Assembly: GCA_044433325.1 (NCBI GenBank)
Contig: JAWXTT010000118.1
Coordinates: 1 to 6,830, forward strand
Source of the DNA: HGM05232 sp044433325
Lineage (GTDB): Bacteria > Bacteroidota > Bacteroidia > Bacteroidales > Muribaculaceae
Direction: 5' to 3'
Length of the DNA stretch: 6,830 nucleotides
Shown here: one piece after another, positions 1 through 6,269 of the stretch
Numbering within the stretch: the first letter of the stretch is position 1
Layout: every line of letters begins with the position of its first letter
The notes under the pieces: model-generated
Database searches by the model: none
Seen by the model: the letters and a program-made list of their open reading frames with translations, nothing else
Told to the model about the DNA's origin: nothing
Translations under genes and position numbers: made by a program

Positions 1-394
1 CGGTGGTGTATTCAAGTGTTAAGGTGTCATTGGTTAGCTGAATCACTTCACACGCATTAACCCCTGCCGTAAAGCCTGTTGCTGGTAGTGGTAGGTAATC
101 GGTGTCAGCATAAGTTAAGTATAGAATATCATCAGTCATGCTCCAACTGCCATATCTGGTGGTTCTTTCGTTATATTCATCAACTTGTGTCATGGTGGTT
201 ACACTGTTTTGGAATGCGAAGAAGATATTTCCATCGTAACTAACGCTCTCTACTCCATCTATCTCGATACTCTCGATGTACCATGAACCGAATAGCTCAC
301 CTATATTTCCATCGTTTTGTGTACATGAGGATATGATAATGCTCATTAGTGAGATTATTAATAGTGTGGCTATATTTGTTGTCAGCTTTTTCAT
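1..394 (-). CDS. Lipocalin-like lipoprotein, partial (3' end outside window)
   Basis: The minus strand is open from an ATG at 394 to the window edge and gives 131 residues without a stop. The N-terminus is a lipoprotein signal: MKK, a hydrophobic stretch (about residues 8-21) and a lipobox I-S-S-C with Cys24 as the likely lipidated residue. Soon after comes GELFGSWYIESIEIDG, the G-x-W opening strand seen in many small lipocalin-like lipoproteins of Bacteroidota, followed by short alternating strands that fit a beta-barrel (for example FFAFQNSVTTM, then RYGSWSMTDDILYLTY). The start codon overlaps the stop of the upstream Wzi-like gene (ATGA, 4 nt), so the two are probably translationally coupled in one operon. 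Seen: the open frame, lipobox and overlap. Inferred: the lipocalin fold and membrane location. The ligand or role is unknown. Confidence 0.8.
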   Translation of the reverse strand, partial: MKKLTTNIATLLIISLMSIIISSCTQNDGNIGELFGSWYIESIEIDGVESVSYDGNIFFAFQNSVTTMTQVDEYNERTTRYGSWSMTDDILYLTYADTDYLPLPATGFTAGVNACEVIQLTNDTLTLEYTT

Positions 395-1944
395 AGTTTA
401 AACCCTCCACTATATGCTACTGATAACATTGCTCCTACATTATTGCCTAACATATTACCTGAATCTAACCCGAATTTGGCGGTAACTGCTAATGCTGGCA
501 GCTGCTTAGGCGTGTAAATCCCCTCAACCATAACGGATGTGTTATATTGAATATCTATCTGTGGTAAGAAAGGTGTTCCGTATGAGATACGATGTGATGC
601 TAGCACTCGGTAAGCTAATTGATTGGGCAATATCGTTCCATTTATACCTACGTGAAATGCACGCACGCGGTTATCTGTAATACGCTGATAACCATCGGTA
701 TTGTAAAGAGTGGATTTTATCATTGGCGTGCCTACGGTATTACCGTAATAGCAGTATCCATTGTACATATAGTTATTGTAGTAGTCATCTGAGCCTGTTG
801 CCTCGCCATCAATTGGTGAATCGGGGTGATCATTTGGAGCCCAGTGTATTGCTCCTGATTGGTTGGTTAGATCTAGATATTCCAAGACTACCCCATTGAT
901 ATACCAATCGCTATGGTGGGTGTATTCTAACCCCCACAAGCCATCAAATCCGTTTAGCTTGCCTATACCTGAGCCATCCTCCCATGGGGTTTGTAGATAT
1001 GCGCGAATGGTTGAATTATTCTTGAATCTGTATCGCCACACAATATCCCATGAACCTAAGTGATTACCCTCATAGAATGTGTCTGTACCTATCATACTAT
1101 TCCCTAAACCCTGAACGGGGAAGATGCTAGCGATGAAATCTGAAAAGGTTAAATCGAAACTGGCTGAGTTAGTTAACACTCCCTCAGTGTAGCTTCTGTA
1201 ATCCCCACCAAACATGGCTGAGGCTTGCATACCTATTGTTAGGGATAGTGCCTTTTCAGGTTTGGTGCGGAAATATATACGTTTATAATTAGTCCAATAG
1301 TTGGTATTAATAAAGCTGTTGTAGTAGTTATAATGGCTCTCCATCCAATCTGCATCTTGGGTTTTAGAGAATGTTATCTCACCCTGTATCTGCACCCACC
1401 CATCGGTAAATGGAATATCTTGGAAGTCGATAAACCCTGCGCGCACCTCGGGAGATGGGCGTGAGTTACCTGAATAGGTCATATCACCACTGCTGAGTTG
1501 TTGATTAAGTAGAGCGGAATCGTGCTGTTTCATCCCAATAGTTAAGAACAGTGCGCGATAACGTGCCTCAGCATACAATTGCTGTATCCACGCTGACGAT
1601 GGTGATAGTTGATGTGTGGAGAATCCTTCACTATTAGCATCATAGTATTGATATGTAGTTGAAGATTGCCACCCACCTATGATATCAGCGCAGAACCCGT
1701 AACTGAAAACGCCCTCACGTTGCATCTCATGGCTGATTGTGCCACGCACTAAGGCTGAGTTAGCCTGGGTTACTATGCCGTGATTGTTGGCTATAAAATA
1801 ATAAGGTGCGAAATCTCCACCACCTACATTGGTCAGAAATTCCGCACTATATTCTAATGGATAATCTGCCTTAGCAGTCACAGGAGAGGCTAATGTTACC
1901 ATTAGCAACATGACTAATATCAACCAACCCCCTGCTTTATTCAT
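391..1944 (-). CDS. Wzi-family capsule assembly outer-membrane protein
   Basis: This 517-residue protein starts with a clear signal peptide (MNKAGGW, hydrophobic core about 7-19, likely cleavage after A26 in TAKA-D). The mature protein opens with SAEFLTNVGGGDFAPYYF and continues NNHGIVTQANSALVRG, typical of the Bacteroidota branch of the Wzi capsule-assembly family. The rest is rich in aromatic residues and in alternating polar/hydrophobic strands ending near the C-terminus (LSVAYSGGFKL), as expected for a large outer-membrane beta-barrel. E. coli Wzi is a barrel lectin that anchors capsule at the cell surface; the length here is similar or slightly longer. The gene starts 5 nt after the glsB stop and overlaps the downstream lipoprotein gene by 4 nt, so it sits inside an operon with lipid acyltransferases rather than among capsule glycosyltransferases. 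The family call is fairly secure; a true capsule-binding role is inferred. Confidence 0.82.
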   Translation of the reverse strand: MNKAGGWLILVMLLMVTLASPVTAKADYPLEYSAEFLTNVGGGDFAPYYFIANNHGIVTQANSALVRGTISHEMQREGVFSYGFCADIIGGWQSSTTYQYYDANSEGFSTHQLSPSSAWIQQLYAEARYRALFLTIGMKQHDSALLNQQLSSGDMTYSGNSRPSPEVRAGFIDFQDIPFTDGWVQIQGEITFSKTQDADWMESHYNYYNSFINTNYWTNYKRIYFRTKPEKALSLTIGMQASAMFGGDYRSYTEGVLTNSASFDLTFSDFIASIFPVQGLGNSMIGTDTFYEGNHLGSWDIVWRYRFKNNSTIRAYLQTPWEDGSGIGKLNGFDGLWGLEYTHHSDWYINGVVLEYLDLTNQSGAIHWAPNDHPDSPIDGEATGSDDYYNNYMYNGYCYYGNTVGTPMIKSTLYNTDGYQRITDNRVRAFHVGINGTILPNQLAYRVLASHRISYGTPFLPQIDIQYNTSVMVEGIYTPKQLPALAVTAKFGLDSGNMLGNNVGAMLSVAYSGGFKL

Positions 1945-1949
1945 ATTAT

Positions 1950-2900
1950 TTAGTCATTTGAGTAGCTTATATCGTAATTGATATACTCTGCTGTCAAGTG
2001 TCTTGCTTTTTTTACATCGTAAATATCATCGATACGCACTAAGATTCCACTTTCAGGAACATCTGAGAATGAGTGGTCAACAGTAGTACCGAACATACGT
2101 GTCGTAGGTGATGTACCGATGTAGGTATTTACCAATGGAGGAATATTTGTTCCACGCTCACGCACTGCACCATTAAGGATTTTATAATCCTCCTTAAAGT
2201 CTAATCCTACAAATAAATCATCTAGCTCCTTGGTGTCAACTATTGGAACTAATCTGTTTTTTGGCGAGATTAGATTATCTTCATCTGGGAAGTGTTTCTG
2301 CATAAAATATACAATCATATCACGACAAATATGGTCATAAGTTGAATACATTGTTACTTTACCGAATAGGAACTCCATATCTTTATGTACCAAGAATAGC
2401 GCACCTAATCCATCCCAAAGGTTATCGAGGGTGAAGATTGAACGTGTTCCACTCTTAGATGATTGGTAATCCTCAGCCACAAATGAACGACCTAACTCGA
2501 TAGTGCGGTGCATAAACTCATTCATAAATTTCTCAGAGTAGTCAAATAGGTGTGCTGTTGCCAAATTAGGCTTGCCATCAATGACCTCTACATCCTTTCC
2601 TAAAAGGAAACGGTAACCACCCAAAAGTTTCTTCTCGGCTGGATCCCAAACAATAAGTTGTTGGTATGGTTCAGGTAGATAGTCATATTTGTCAACATCT
2701 ATCTCCTCACCTGTTCCTCCGCCACCATTACGGAAGGCGATTTCACGTAAACGTCCAATCTCCAACATAGTGTTTGGTGCGTTATGTGCATTTACAACAT
2801 AAAGTTCATTATTTAGCTTATTAGTTTTCCTAAGAAAACGTTTAGGAGTTAACTCCTGTTCAATAAGATTAGCATCAATAGGTGCAATAATTGGTTTCAT
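1950..2900 (-). CDS. glsB: GNAT-fold N-acyltransferase (GlsB/OlsB-like), aminolipid synthesis
   Basis: This 316-residue protein resembles the hemolysin-like/OlsB group of GNAT acyltransferases. Recognisable landmarks are LGGYRFLLG (about 93-101), the hallmark ELGRSFVAE (135-143), LWDGLGALF (161-169), LFGKVTMYSTY (178-188) and the C-terminal NIPPLVNTYIGTSP (252-265). OlsB transfers a 3-hydroxyacyl chain from ACP to the amino group of ornithine. In Bacteroides the related GlsB acylates glycine, making the lyso-form of glycine lipids (commendamide-type N-acyl glycine). The gene follows glsA with a 1-nt overlap (TAATG), and the pair matches the known two-enzyme glycine-lipid route. Family membership is well supported by motifs; the choice of glycine over ornithine or a dipeptide is inferred from the apparent Bacteroidota origin and cannot be read from sequence. 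The enzyme probably works at the cytoplasmic face of the inner membrane. Confidence 0.85.
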   Translation of the reverse strand: MKPIIAPIDANLIEQELTPKRFLRKTNKLNNELYVVNAHNAPNTMLEIGRLREIAFRNGGGGTGEEIDVDKYDYLPEPYQQLIVWDPAEKKLLGGYRFLLGKDVEVIDGKPNLATAHLFDYSEKFMNEFMHRTIELGRSFVAEDYQSSKSGTRSIFTLDNLWDGLGALFLVHKDMEFLFGKVTMYSTYDHICRDMIVYFMQKHFPDEDNLISPKNRLVPIVDTKELDDLFVGLDFKEDYKILNGAVRERGTNIPPLVNTYIGTSPTTRMFGTTVDHSFSDVPESGILVRIDDIYDVKKARHLTAEYINYDISYSND

Positions 2901-3751
2901 TATTTAGTTTCTCCCTTTTTGGTTGTTTTCAAATTATACACGGTATTACGTACCATGCTGACTGAGTCAATAATCTTTTTATCTTTAAAATCGGTATATT
3001 TAATTGGTTTCCCAATCCATATAGTATAATTGGCATTTCTGCTTTTAATCATTTCTCCTGGCAAATATATCATTTCTATATTGATTTTCAAACCTAAACG
3101 CTTACGAATTCGCCCCACTCTGTAAAAAAACTCTGAATTTACCCCTTCAAAAAAGATAGGTATGATATCTCGTTCATATTCAACAGATTTGGAAACAAAT
3201 GCTTTTTGCCATTTCAAATCCTCAATTTTCTTCCCTGTATAGTTGCGAGAGCATACTCCAGCAGGGAAAATCAACATCTGCTCATCTCCAGCATAAGCTG
3301 CATTGATTAACTCAGCACTGTTGCGCTGTTGTCTGCCATGCTTATTAATTGGTAGAAATACTGATGACAAAGGTTTTACCTCCATTAGAATATCGTTCAC
3401 CAAAAATTTAACCTTACCATCGTACAACTTACCAATATGTGATATCAAGGCTAATCCATCCAACCCACCTAATGGGTGGTTTGAGGCAAATATAAAACGT
3501 CCCTCGCTAGGGATATTCTCCAAGCCCTTAACCTCAACACCAATATTCATCTCCTCGATAACACCTGTGGCAAAATCCATACCCAACCTATTCCTATTGT
3601 TATATAACAATTCGTTAAGTTCCTTTTGTTTAATGATACGTTCCATCTTACTGATAACGAATCGTGGTATGTAACGATAATATTTTGCCGCTTTATCTCG
3701 TAAAACCTTATCAATATCTATTTTTAATGCTTCTACTTCTCTCACTTCCAT
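2900..3751 (-). CDS. glsA: Lysophospholipid-type O-acyltransferase (GlsA/PlsC-like)
   Basis: This 283-residue protein belongs to the PlsC-type acyltransferase family. The catalytic block is FASNHPLGGLDG (88-99), with H92 and D98 separated by five residues rather than the four of the classical HX4D motif; I recall this NHPxGGxDG variant from the Bacteroidota OlsA/GlsA group. A second block, IFPAGVCSR (161-169), corresponds to the FPEG substrate-binding motif, and IIPIFFEG follows as the later conserved strand. There is no signal peptide; a basic, amphipathic N-terminal region could bind the inner-membrane surface. Known GlsA enzymes O-acylate the 3-hydroxyl of N-acyl glycine made by GlsB. The gene is first in its operon and its stop overlaps the glsB start by 1 nt. 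A plausible -7 box lies about 26 nt upstream of the start codon. General phospholipid acylation is a less likely alternative role. Confidence 0.85.
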   Translation of the reverse strand: MEVREVEALKIDIDKVLRDKAAKYYRYIPRFVISKMERIIKQKELNELLYNNRNRLGMDFATGVIEEMNIGVEVKGLENIPSEGRFIFASNHPLGGLDGLALISHIGKLYDGKVKFLVNDILMEVKPLSSVFLPINKHGRQQRNSAELINAAYAGDEQMLIFPAGVCSRNYTGKKIEDLKWQKAFVSKSVEYERDIIPIFFEGVNSEFFYRVGRIRKRLGLKINIEMIYLPGEMIKSRNANYTIWIGKPIKYTDFKDKKIIDSVSMVRNTVYNLKTTKKGETK

Positions 3752-3776
3752 ATGGACATAATTCCGATAATTTCGA

Positions 3777-3784
3777 CAAAGTTA
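3777..3784 (-). promoter_or_regulatory. Possible -7 box (TAACTTTG) for the glsA operon
   Basis: On the minus strand TAACTTTG fits the Bacteroidota -7 consensus TAnnTTTG and would give a leader of roughly 20 nt before the glsA ATG at 3751. I found no TTG-type -33 element at the expected distance, so this is only a candidate. Confidence 0.4.
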
Positions 3785-3887
3785 TATAAAGATATGGATA
3801 ACACCTTAAACTATCAGGTAAAAATACAAAATAATCTCTAAACTAACGGTTTCAGTCATGTTAAAAAGCTATCTAGGAGCATATTAT

Positions 3888-3918
3888 TTTGTAAATTAGC
3901 GTAGCTTGACTATCTTTG
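3888..3918 (+). promoter_or_regulatory. Bacteroidota-type promoter (TTTG-N19-TATCTTTG)
   Basis: TTTG at 3888-3891 and TATCTTTG at 3911-3918 are separated by 19 nt and match the Bacteroidota -33/-7 pattern (TTTG and TAnnTTTG). Transcription would start near 3925, leaving a leader of about 20 nt before the ATG at 3944. It would drive the MptE-like gene and, through the 2-nt gap, the DpnI gene. Apart from this promoter and the weaker glsA box, I see nothing in the 192-bp divergent spacer 3752-3943. Confidence 0.7.
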
Positions 3919-3943
3919 TCACTAACAACAATCGTTAATCATT

Positions 3944-4801
3944 ATGAAAAAAGAGGATCGTATTAAAAATATTTTTGATAATACCTTGAGTAGTATAGAG
4001 AGCCTAGTTAAGATTTTAATCAAATCTAAGCGTGTGCATATTACTAAACAAGCTCATACTGATAGTGATGAAATAGTAATCCTAGCCAATGGACCATCGC
4101 TGAACCAAACCATTGCAGACTCCTTAGATTTTGTGATGGCGCGTAAACGCCTAGCGGTAAACTTTGCCGCCAATAGCGACCTATTCCAACAAATTAAACC
4201 ACAATTTTATGTGCTAGCTGACCCCCATTTTTTCAATAATAAAGAGGATAAGAACGTTGCGAACCTTTGGGAAAAGCTATCAAATATCGACTGGGATATG
4301 ACACTATATATGCCAACCAATATTAAAGAAAATAGTTATCTAAATAGTGCCAGTGGCAATAAACACCTTAAAATTGAACAATATAACCTAACTCCAATAG
4401 AAGGGTTTGAGGTAATTACACATGCTACATTCACATCAGGTTACGGAATGCCACGCCCACGCAATGTACTAATCCCATCAATAATGATAGCCATGCAAGC
4501 AGGATTTAAAACCATCTATATAGCAGGCGCAGACCACTCATGGAGTAGAACCATATCGGTTAATGACAATAACGAGGTAATATCCATCCAACCTCACTTC
4601 TACAAAGATAGCAAAGATGAACAAACGCGAGTAAACACCGAATATATGAACTACCCGCTCCACCAGATAATGCACAGTTTCTATGTAACATTCAAATCCT
4701 ACCACACAATCCAACACTACGCCCAACAGATGGATATAAAGATATACAACATAACCCCCAACAGCTTTATAGACGCCTTCCCCCGCACGAAAATATTATA
4801 G
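3944..4801 (+). CDS. MptE-like / GT42-like protein with NGPSL motif
   Basis: This 285-residue soluble protein has no signal peptide or membrane segment. ILANGPSL (46-53) is the glycine-rich nucleotide-binding signature shared by MptE-like (DUF115, 6-hydroxymethylpterin diphosphokinase-like) proteins and by GT42 sialyltransferases of the Cst type. Further blocks are PQFYVLADPHFF (86-97), TSGYGMPRPRNVLIPSIMIA (164-183) followed by AGFKTIYIAGADHSW (186-200), close in layout to the Cst segment where a helix precedes GYKEIYLxGID, then QPHFYK (216-221) and a C-terminal YNITPNSFIDAFPR (268-281). In Bacteroidota such genes usually lie in surface-glycan loci and are annotated as hypothetical, MptE-like or putative glycosyltransferase. 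It has its own promoter and is followed 2 nt later by the DpnI homologue. A nucleotide-sugar-dependent glycosyltransferase is my preferred reading; the exact substrate cannot be stated. Confidence 0.6.
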   Translation: MKKEDRIKNIFDNTLSSIESLVKILIKSKRVHITKQAHTDSDEIVILANGPSLNQTIADSLDFVMARKRLAVNFAANSDLFQQIKPQFYVLADPHFFNNKEDKNVANLWEKLSNIDWDMTLYMPTNIKENSYLNSASGNKHLKIEQYNLTPIEGFEVITHATFTSGYGMPRPRNVLIPSIMIAMQAGFKTIYIAGADHSWSRTISVNDNNEVISIQPHFYKDSKDEQTRVNTEYMNYPLHQIMHSFYVTFKSYHTIQHYAQQMDIKIYNITPNSFIDAFPRTKIL

Positions 4802-4803
4802 GA

Positions 4804-5325
4804 ATGAATTTACACTTCGACTTAAATCTTACAAAGAGTTATCACAGTAATTCTCAACGCGCAAGAGTTTTAACAGAAAATTGGATAAAGGAGAACTTAT
4901 TTTGTCCTATATGTGGAGCAAATAAACTATCACAATTCAAAAACAACTCTCCTGTAGCTGATTTTTATTGCGAAAATTGCAACGAACAATATGAGTTAAA
5001 AAGCAAAGAGAACAAACGTGGCAATATAGGAAGGGAAATAGTAGATGGAGCATATTCAACAATGATTGAACGAATAAACTCACAGCATAATCCAAACTTC
5101 CTTTTTCTCACATATAGCAATAACAGCGTAAATAACCTTATAATTATTCCTAATCATTTCTTTACCCCTGATATTATCGAAAAACGAAAACCGTTAAACG
5201 ACAACGCTAGGCGTGCTGGATGGGTTGGCTGTAATATAAATATAGAAACGATCCCTAATAGCGGTAAAATATATAGAGTAAACCAAGGAGTAGAAATTTA
5301 TAAAGATGATGTAATTAGTAATTAG
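4804..5325 (+). CDS. dpnC: DpnI-family methyl-directed endonuclease, N-terminal catalytic part (prematurely stopped)
   Basis: These 173 residues align almost collinearly with pneumococcal DpnI (recalled from memory), beginning MNLHFDLNLTKSYHSNSQ against MELHFNLELVETYKSNSQ. The catalytic PD-(D/E)xK site is intact: D53 in PVADF, E64 and K66 in YELKSK, the same numbering as DpnI. The zinc-binding cysteines C34, C37, C56 and C59 are all present. RKPLNDNARRAGWVGCNI matches the RKPLAPTARRAGWIGCNI region of DpnI. DpnI cleaves GATC only when the adenine is N6-methylated, so it needs a host without Dam methylation at those sites. The frame ends at TAG 5323-5325, inside a GTAATTA tandem array at the boundary between catalytic and winged-helix domains; a TAA follows directly. 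The gene begins 2 nt after the preceding stop without a clear ribosome site, suggesting coupled translation. GC content looks lower than in the neighbouring genes, which hints at transfer. Confidence 0.93.
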   Translation: MNLHFDLNLTKSYHSNSQRARVLTENWIKENLFCPICGANKLSQFKNNSPVADFYCENCNEQYELKSKENKRGNIGREIVDGAYSTMIERINSQHNPNFLFLTYSNNSVNNLIIIPNHFFTPDIIEKRKPLNDNARRAGWVGCNINIETIPNSGKIYRVNQGVEIYKDDVISN

Positions 5326-5345
5326 TAATTAGTAATTACTAATTA
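5311..5345 (+). repeat. 7-bp tandem repeat (GTAATTA)x4 plus variant CTAATTA inside the DpnI gene
   Basis: Four perfect GTAATTA copies occupy 5311-5338 and a fifth, CTAATTA, ends at 5345. Reading frame 0 enters at GTA 5311 and runs GTA-ATT-AGT-AAT-TAG-TAA, so the array supplies both stop codons that split the gene. After the TAA the same frame stays open from 5329 to the end of the C-terminal domain. By hand: with two units in total the frame reads through (GTA-ATT-ACT-AAT-TAT-AAC). With three, four or five units a stop occurs inside the array, and with one unit the frame shifts. The array also contains a perfect 20-bp palindrome at 5326-5345. Confidence 0.95.
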
Positions 5346-5598
5346 TAACAAAATTAAATCGCTTGCTCATAATAACATCGAAAGTAGAGGATGGATAATG
5401 GATATACTTCGATGCGTTGAACAAATAGAGACTGAGACCTTCTCTCTAAATGAAATATACGCTTTTGAAAAGGAGTTACAACTAAAACATCCTAAAAATC
5501 ACTTTATAAAAGACAAAATTAGACAACAACTACAATACCTTAGAGATAAAGGGGTTATAGAATTTACCACACGTGGAATTTATAGAAAGCTATTATAA
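5329..5598 (+). pseudogene. DpnI-family C-terminal winged-helix domain, detached second part
   Basis: The frame of the catalytic part reopens at 5329 after the two stop codons and runs to TAA 5596-5598. Codons 5371-5397 read NNIESRGWI, matching SLSSRGWTI of DpnI upstream of its winged-helix domain. The domain itself then runs MDILRCVEQIETETFSLNEI, continues AFEKELQLKHPKNHFIKDKI and ends RQQLQYLRDKGVIEFTTRG-IYRKLL, very close to the DpnI C-terminus (IKEKIRQQLQILRDKEIIEF, RGKYRKL). In DpnI this domain binds methylated GATC and adds to specificity. A free-standing product is possible from ATG 5398, which has AGAGG at 5385-5389 upstream, giving 66 residues. The good conservation of both parts indicates that the interruption is recent or reversible. 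The region is listed as a broken-gene part because no separate function is known for this piece. Confidence 0.85.
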
Positions 5599-5615
5599 CT
5601 ACATTCTAAATGTAG
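5599..5615. terminator. Small hairpin between convergent genes
   Basis: CTACATT (5599-5605) pairs perfectly with AATGTAG (5609-5615) around a 3-nt loop, directly after the DpnI-part stop codon and just before the convergent deaminase stop at 5625. The stem is short and AT-rich and no strong T-run follows, so termination is only a guess from position. Confidence 0.4.
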
Positions 5616-5624
5616 AAAACTTGA

Positions 5625-6176
5625 TTAATATTTTATTTTGTCATCCTTCTCTTCCCATAGTTGGAAGGCCTTGATTGCTTTGTCGCCTAGCATCTCTTCG
5701 GATGGGATTTTGCGTGATTCTGGGTCTAGTGGAATCTCATCATAGATAAATGAATCATCAAAATCTATCTTGGCAGCATCCTCACGATTATTACCAAAAT
5801 AGATACACTTAATACCAGCCCAATAAGCAGCACTCAGACACATAGGACAAGGCTCACAAGATGTGTAAAGTTCACATCCCTCAAGGGAGAAATCACCCAC
5901 ACTCTTACATGCAGCACGTATTGCATTAACCTCAGCATGCGCTGTTGGATCATTATCTATGGTTACTGAGTTAGATGCCTTAGCGATTACCACTCCATCT
6001 TTTACAATAACTGCTCCAAATGGACCTCCACCATTCTTAACGCTCTCGATAGATAGATCTATCGCCTCCTGCATAAATTTCTCCTTATCCATATCGTTAC
6101 CTTTAAAATTTTGCGCTACTAAGATACCACTCACTAATAACAACGCTACAATAGCTACTGATAAAACCTTTTTCAT
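5625..6176 (-). CDS. guaD: Guanine deaminase (GuaD-type) with signal peptide
   Basis: This is a 183-residue member of the cytidine-deaminase-like zinc hydrolases. Zinc ligands and the proton shuttle are visible: HAEVNAIRAACK (H80, E82) and TSCEPCPMC (C110, C113). The signature FDDSFIYDEI (139-148) and the C-terminal FQLWEEK closely parallel Bacillus subtilis GuaD, so guanine to xanthine is the likely reaction, rather than tRNA adenosine deamination. The oddity is about 28 extra N-terminal residues: MKKVLSVAIVALLLVSGILVAQ is a good signal peptide with a plausible A21-Q22 cleavage, followed by a short linker before the usual start. An internal ATG at M29 (6092-6090) would give a normal cytoplasmic enzyme of about 155 residues. 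The full start is preferred because a promoter (TTTG-N20-TAAATTTG) lies immediately upstream, with a leader of roughly 15-20 nt. Export to the periplasm is inferred. Confidence 0.88.
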   Translation of the reverse strand: MKKVLSVAIVALLLVSGILVAQNFKGNDMDKEKFMQEAIDLSIESVKNGGGPFGAVIVKDGVVIAKASNSVTIDNDPTAHAEVNAIRAACKSVGDFSLEGCELYTSCEPCPMCLSAAYWAGIKCIYFGNNREDAAKIDFDDSFIYDEIPLDPESRKIPSEEMLGDKAIKAFQLWEEKDDKIKY

Positions 6177-6198
6177 AATTTATTAAATTAAACTTCTC

Positions 6199-6230
6199 CA
6201 AATTTAGATATTATAAAACTAAAAAGCAAA
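6199..6230 (-). promoter_or_regulatory. Promoter for the deaminase gene (TTTG-N20-TAAATTTG)
   Basis: On the minus strand TTTG (6230-6227) is followed after 20 nt by TAAATTTG (6206-6199), matching the Bacteroidota -33/-7 pattern. Transcription would begin near 6192, about 15 nt before the ATG at 6176, which favours the long, signal-peptide-bearing start. Confidence 0.6.
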
Positions 6231-6238
6231 AAAATCAC

Positions 6239-6246
6239 TACATTTG
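6239..6246 (+). promoter_or_regulatory. -7 box (TACATTTG) for the cystatin-like lipoprotein gene
   Basis: TACATTTG fits TAnnTTTG and lies 23 nt before the ATG at 6270. No clear -33 TTG is seen upstream. It lies next to the oppositely oriented deaminase promoter, so the two divergent genes share a compact 93-bp control region (6177-6269). Confidence 0.5.
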
Positions 6247-6269
6247 TAACAATCCGAAACTTGAACACT

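Noticed and set aside
863..1063. 66-residue open frame on the plus strand
   Set aside because: It lies wholly antisense to the Wzi-like gene, has no promoter or recognisable motif, and its composition follows from the opposite-strand codons.
3303..3674. 123-residue open frame on the plus strand
   Set aside because: It is antisense to the well-supported glsA gene and shows no protein-family features of its own.
3752..3943. Riboswitch or small RNA in the divergent spacer
   Set aside because: I found no convincing stem pairs or known aptamer core; only promoter elements can be supported and the inferred leaders are about 20 nt.
4538..4726. 62-residue minus-strand frame inside the MptE-like gene
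   Set aside because: It is a shadow of the opposite-strand coding sequence, with no start signal or known motif.
5311..5345. A plain frameshift as the cause of the split DpnI gene
   Set aside because: Both halves are in the same frame (5398 minus 4804 is divisible by three); the break is caused by in-frame stop codons inside the tandem array.
5311..5345. CRISPR array or regulator iterons
   Set aside because: The 7-bp units are directly adjacent with no spacers and lie inside an otherwise conserved coding sequence, so a slippage array is the better reading.
5959..6186. 75-residue plus-strand frame over the start of the deaminase gene
   Set aside because: It is antisense to a conserved enzyme with intact catalytic residues and has no independent support.
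6261..6269. TTG start codon for the cystatin-like lipoprotein
   Set aside because: An ATG three codons later gives a normal lipoprotein signal peptide, and nothing favours the rarer start.
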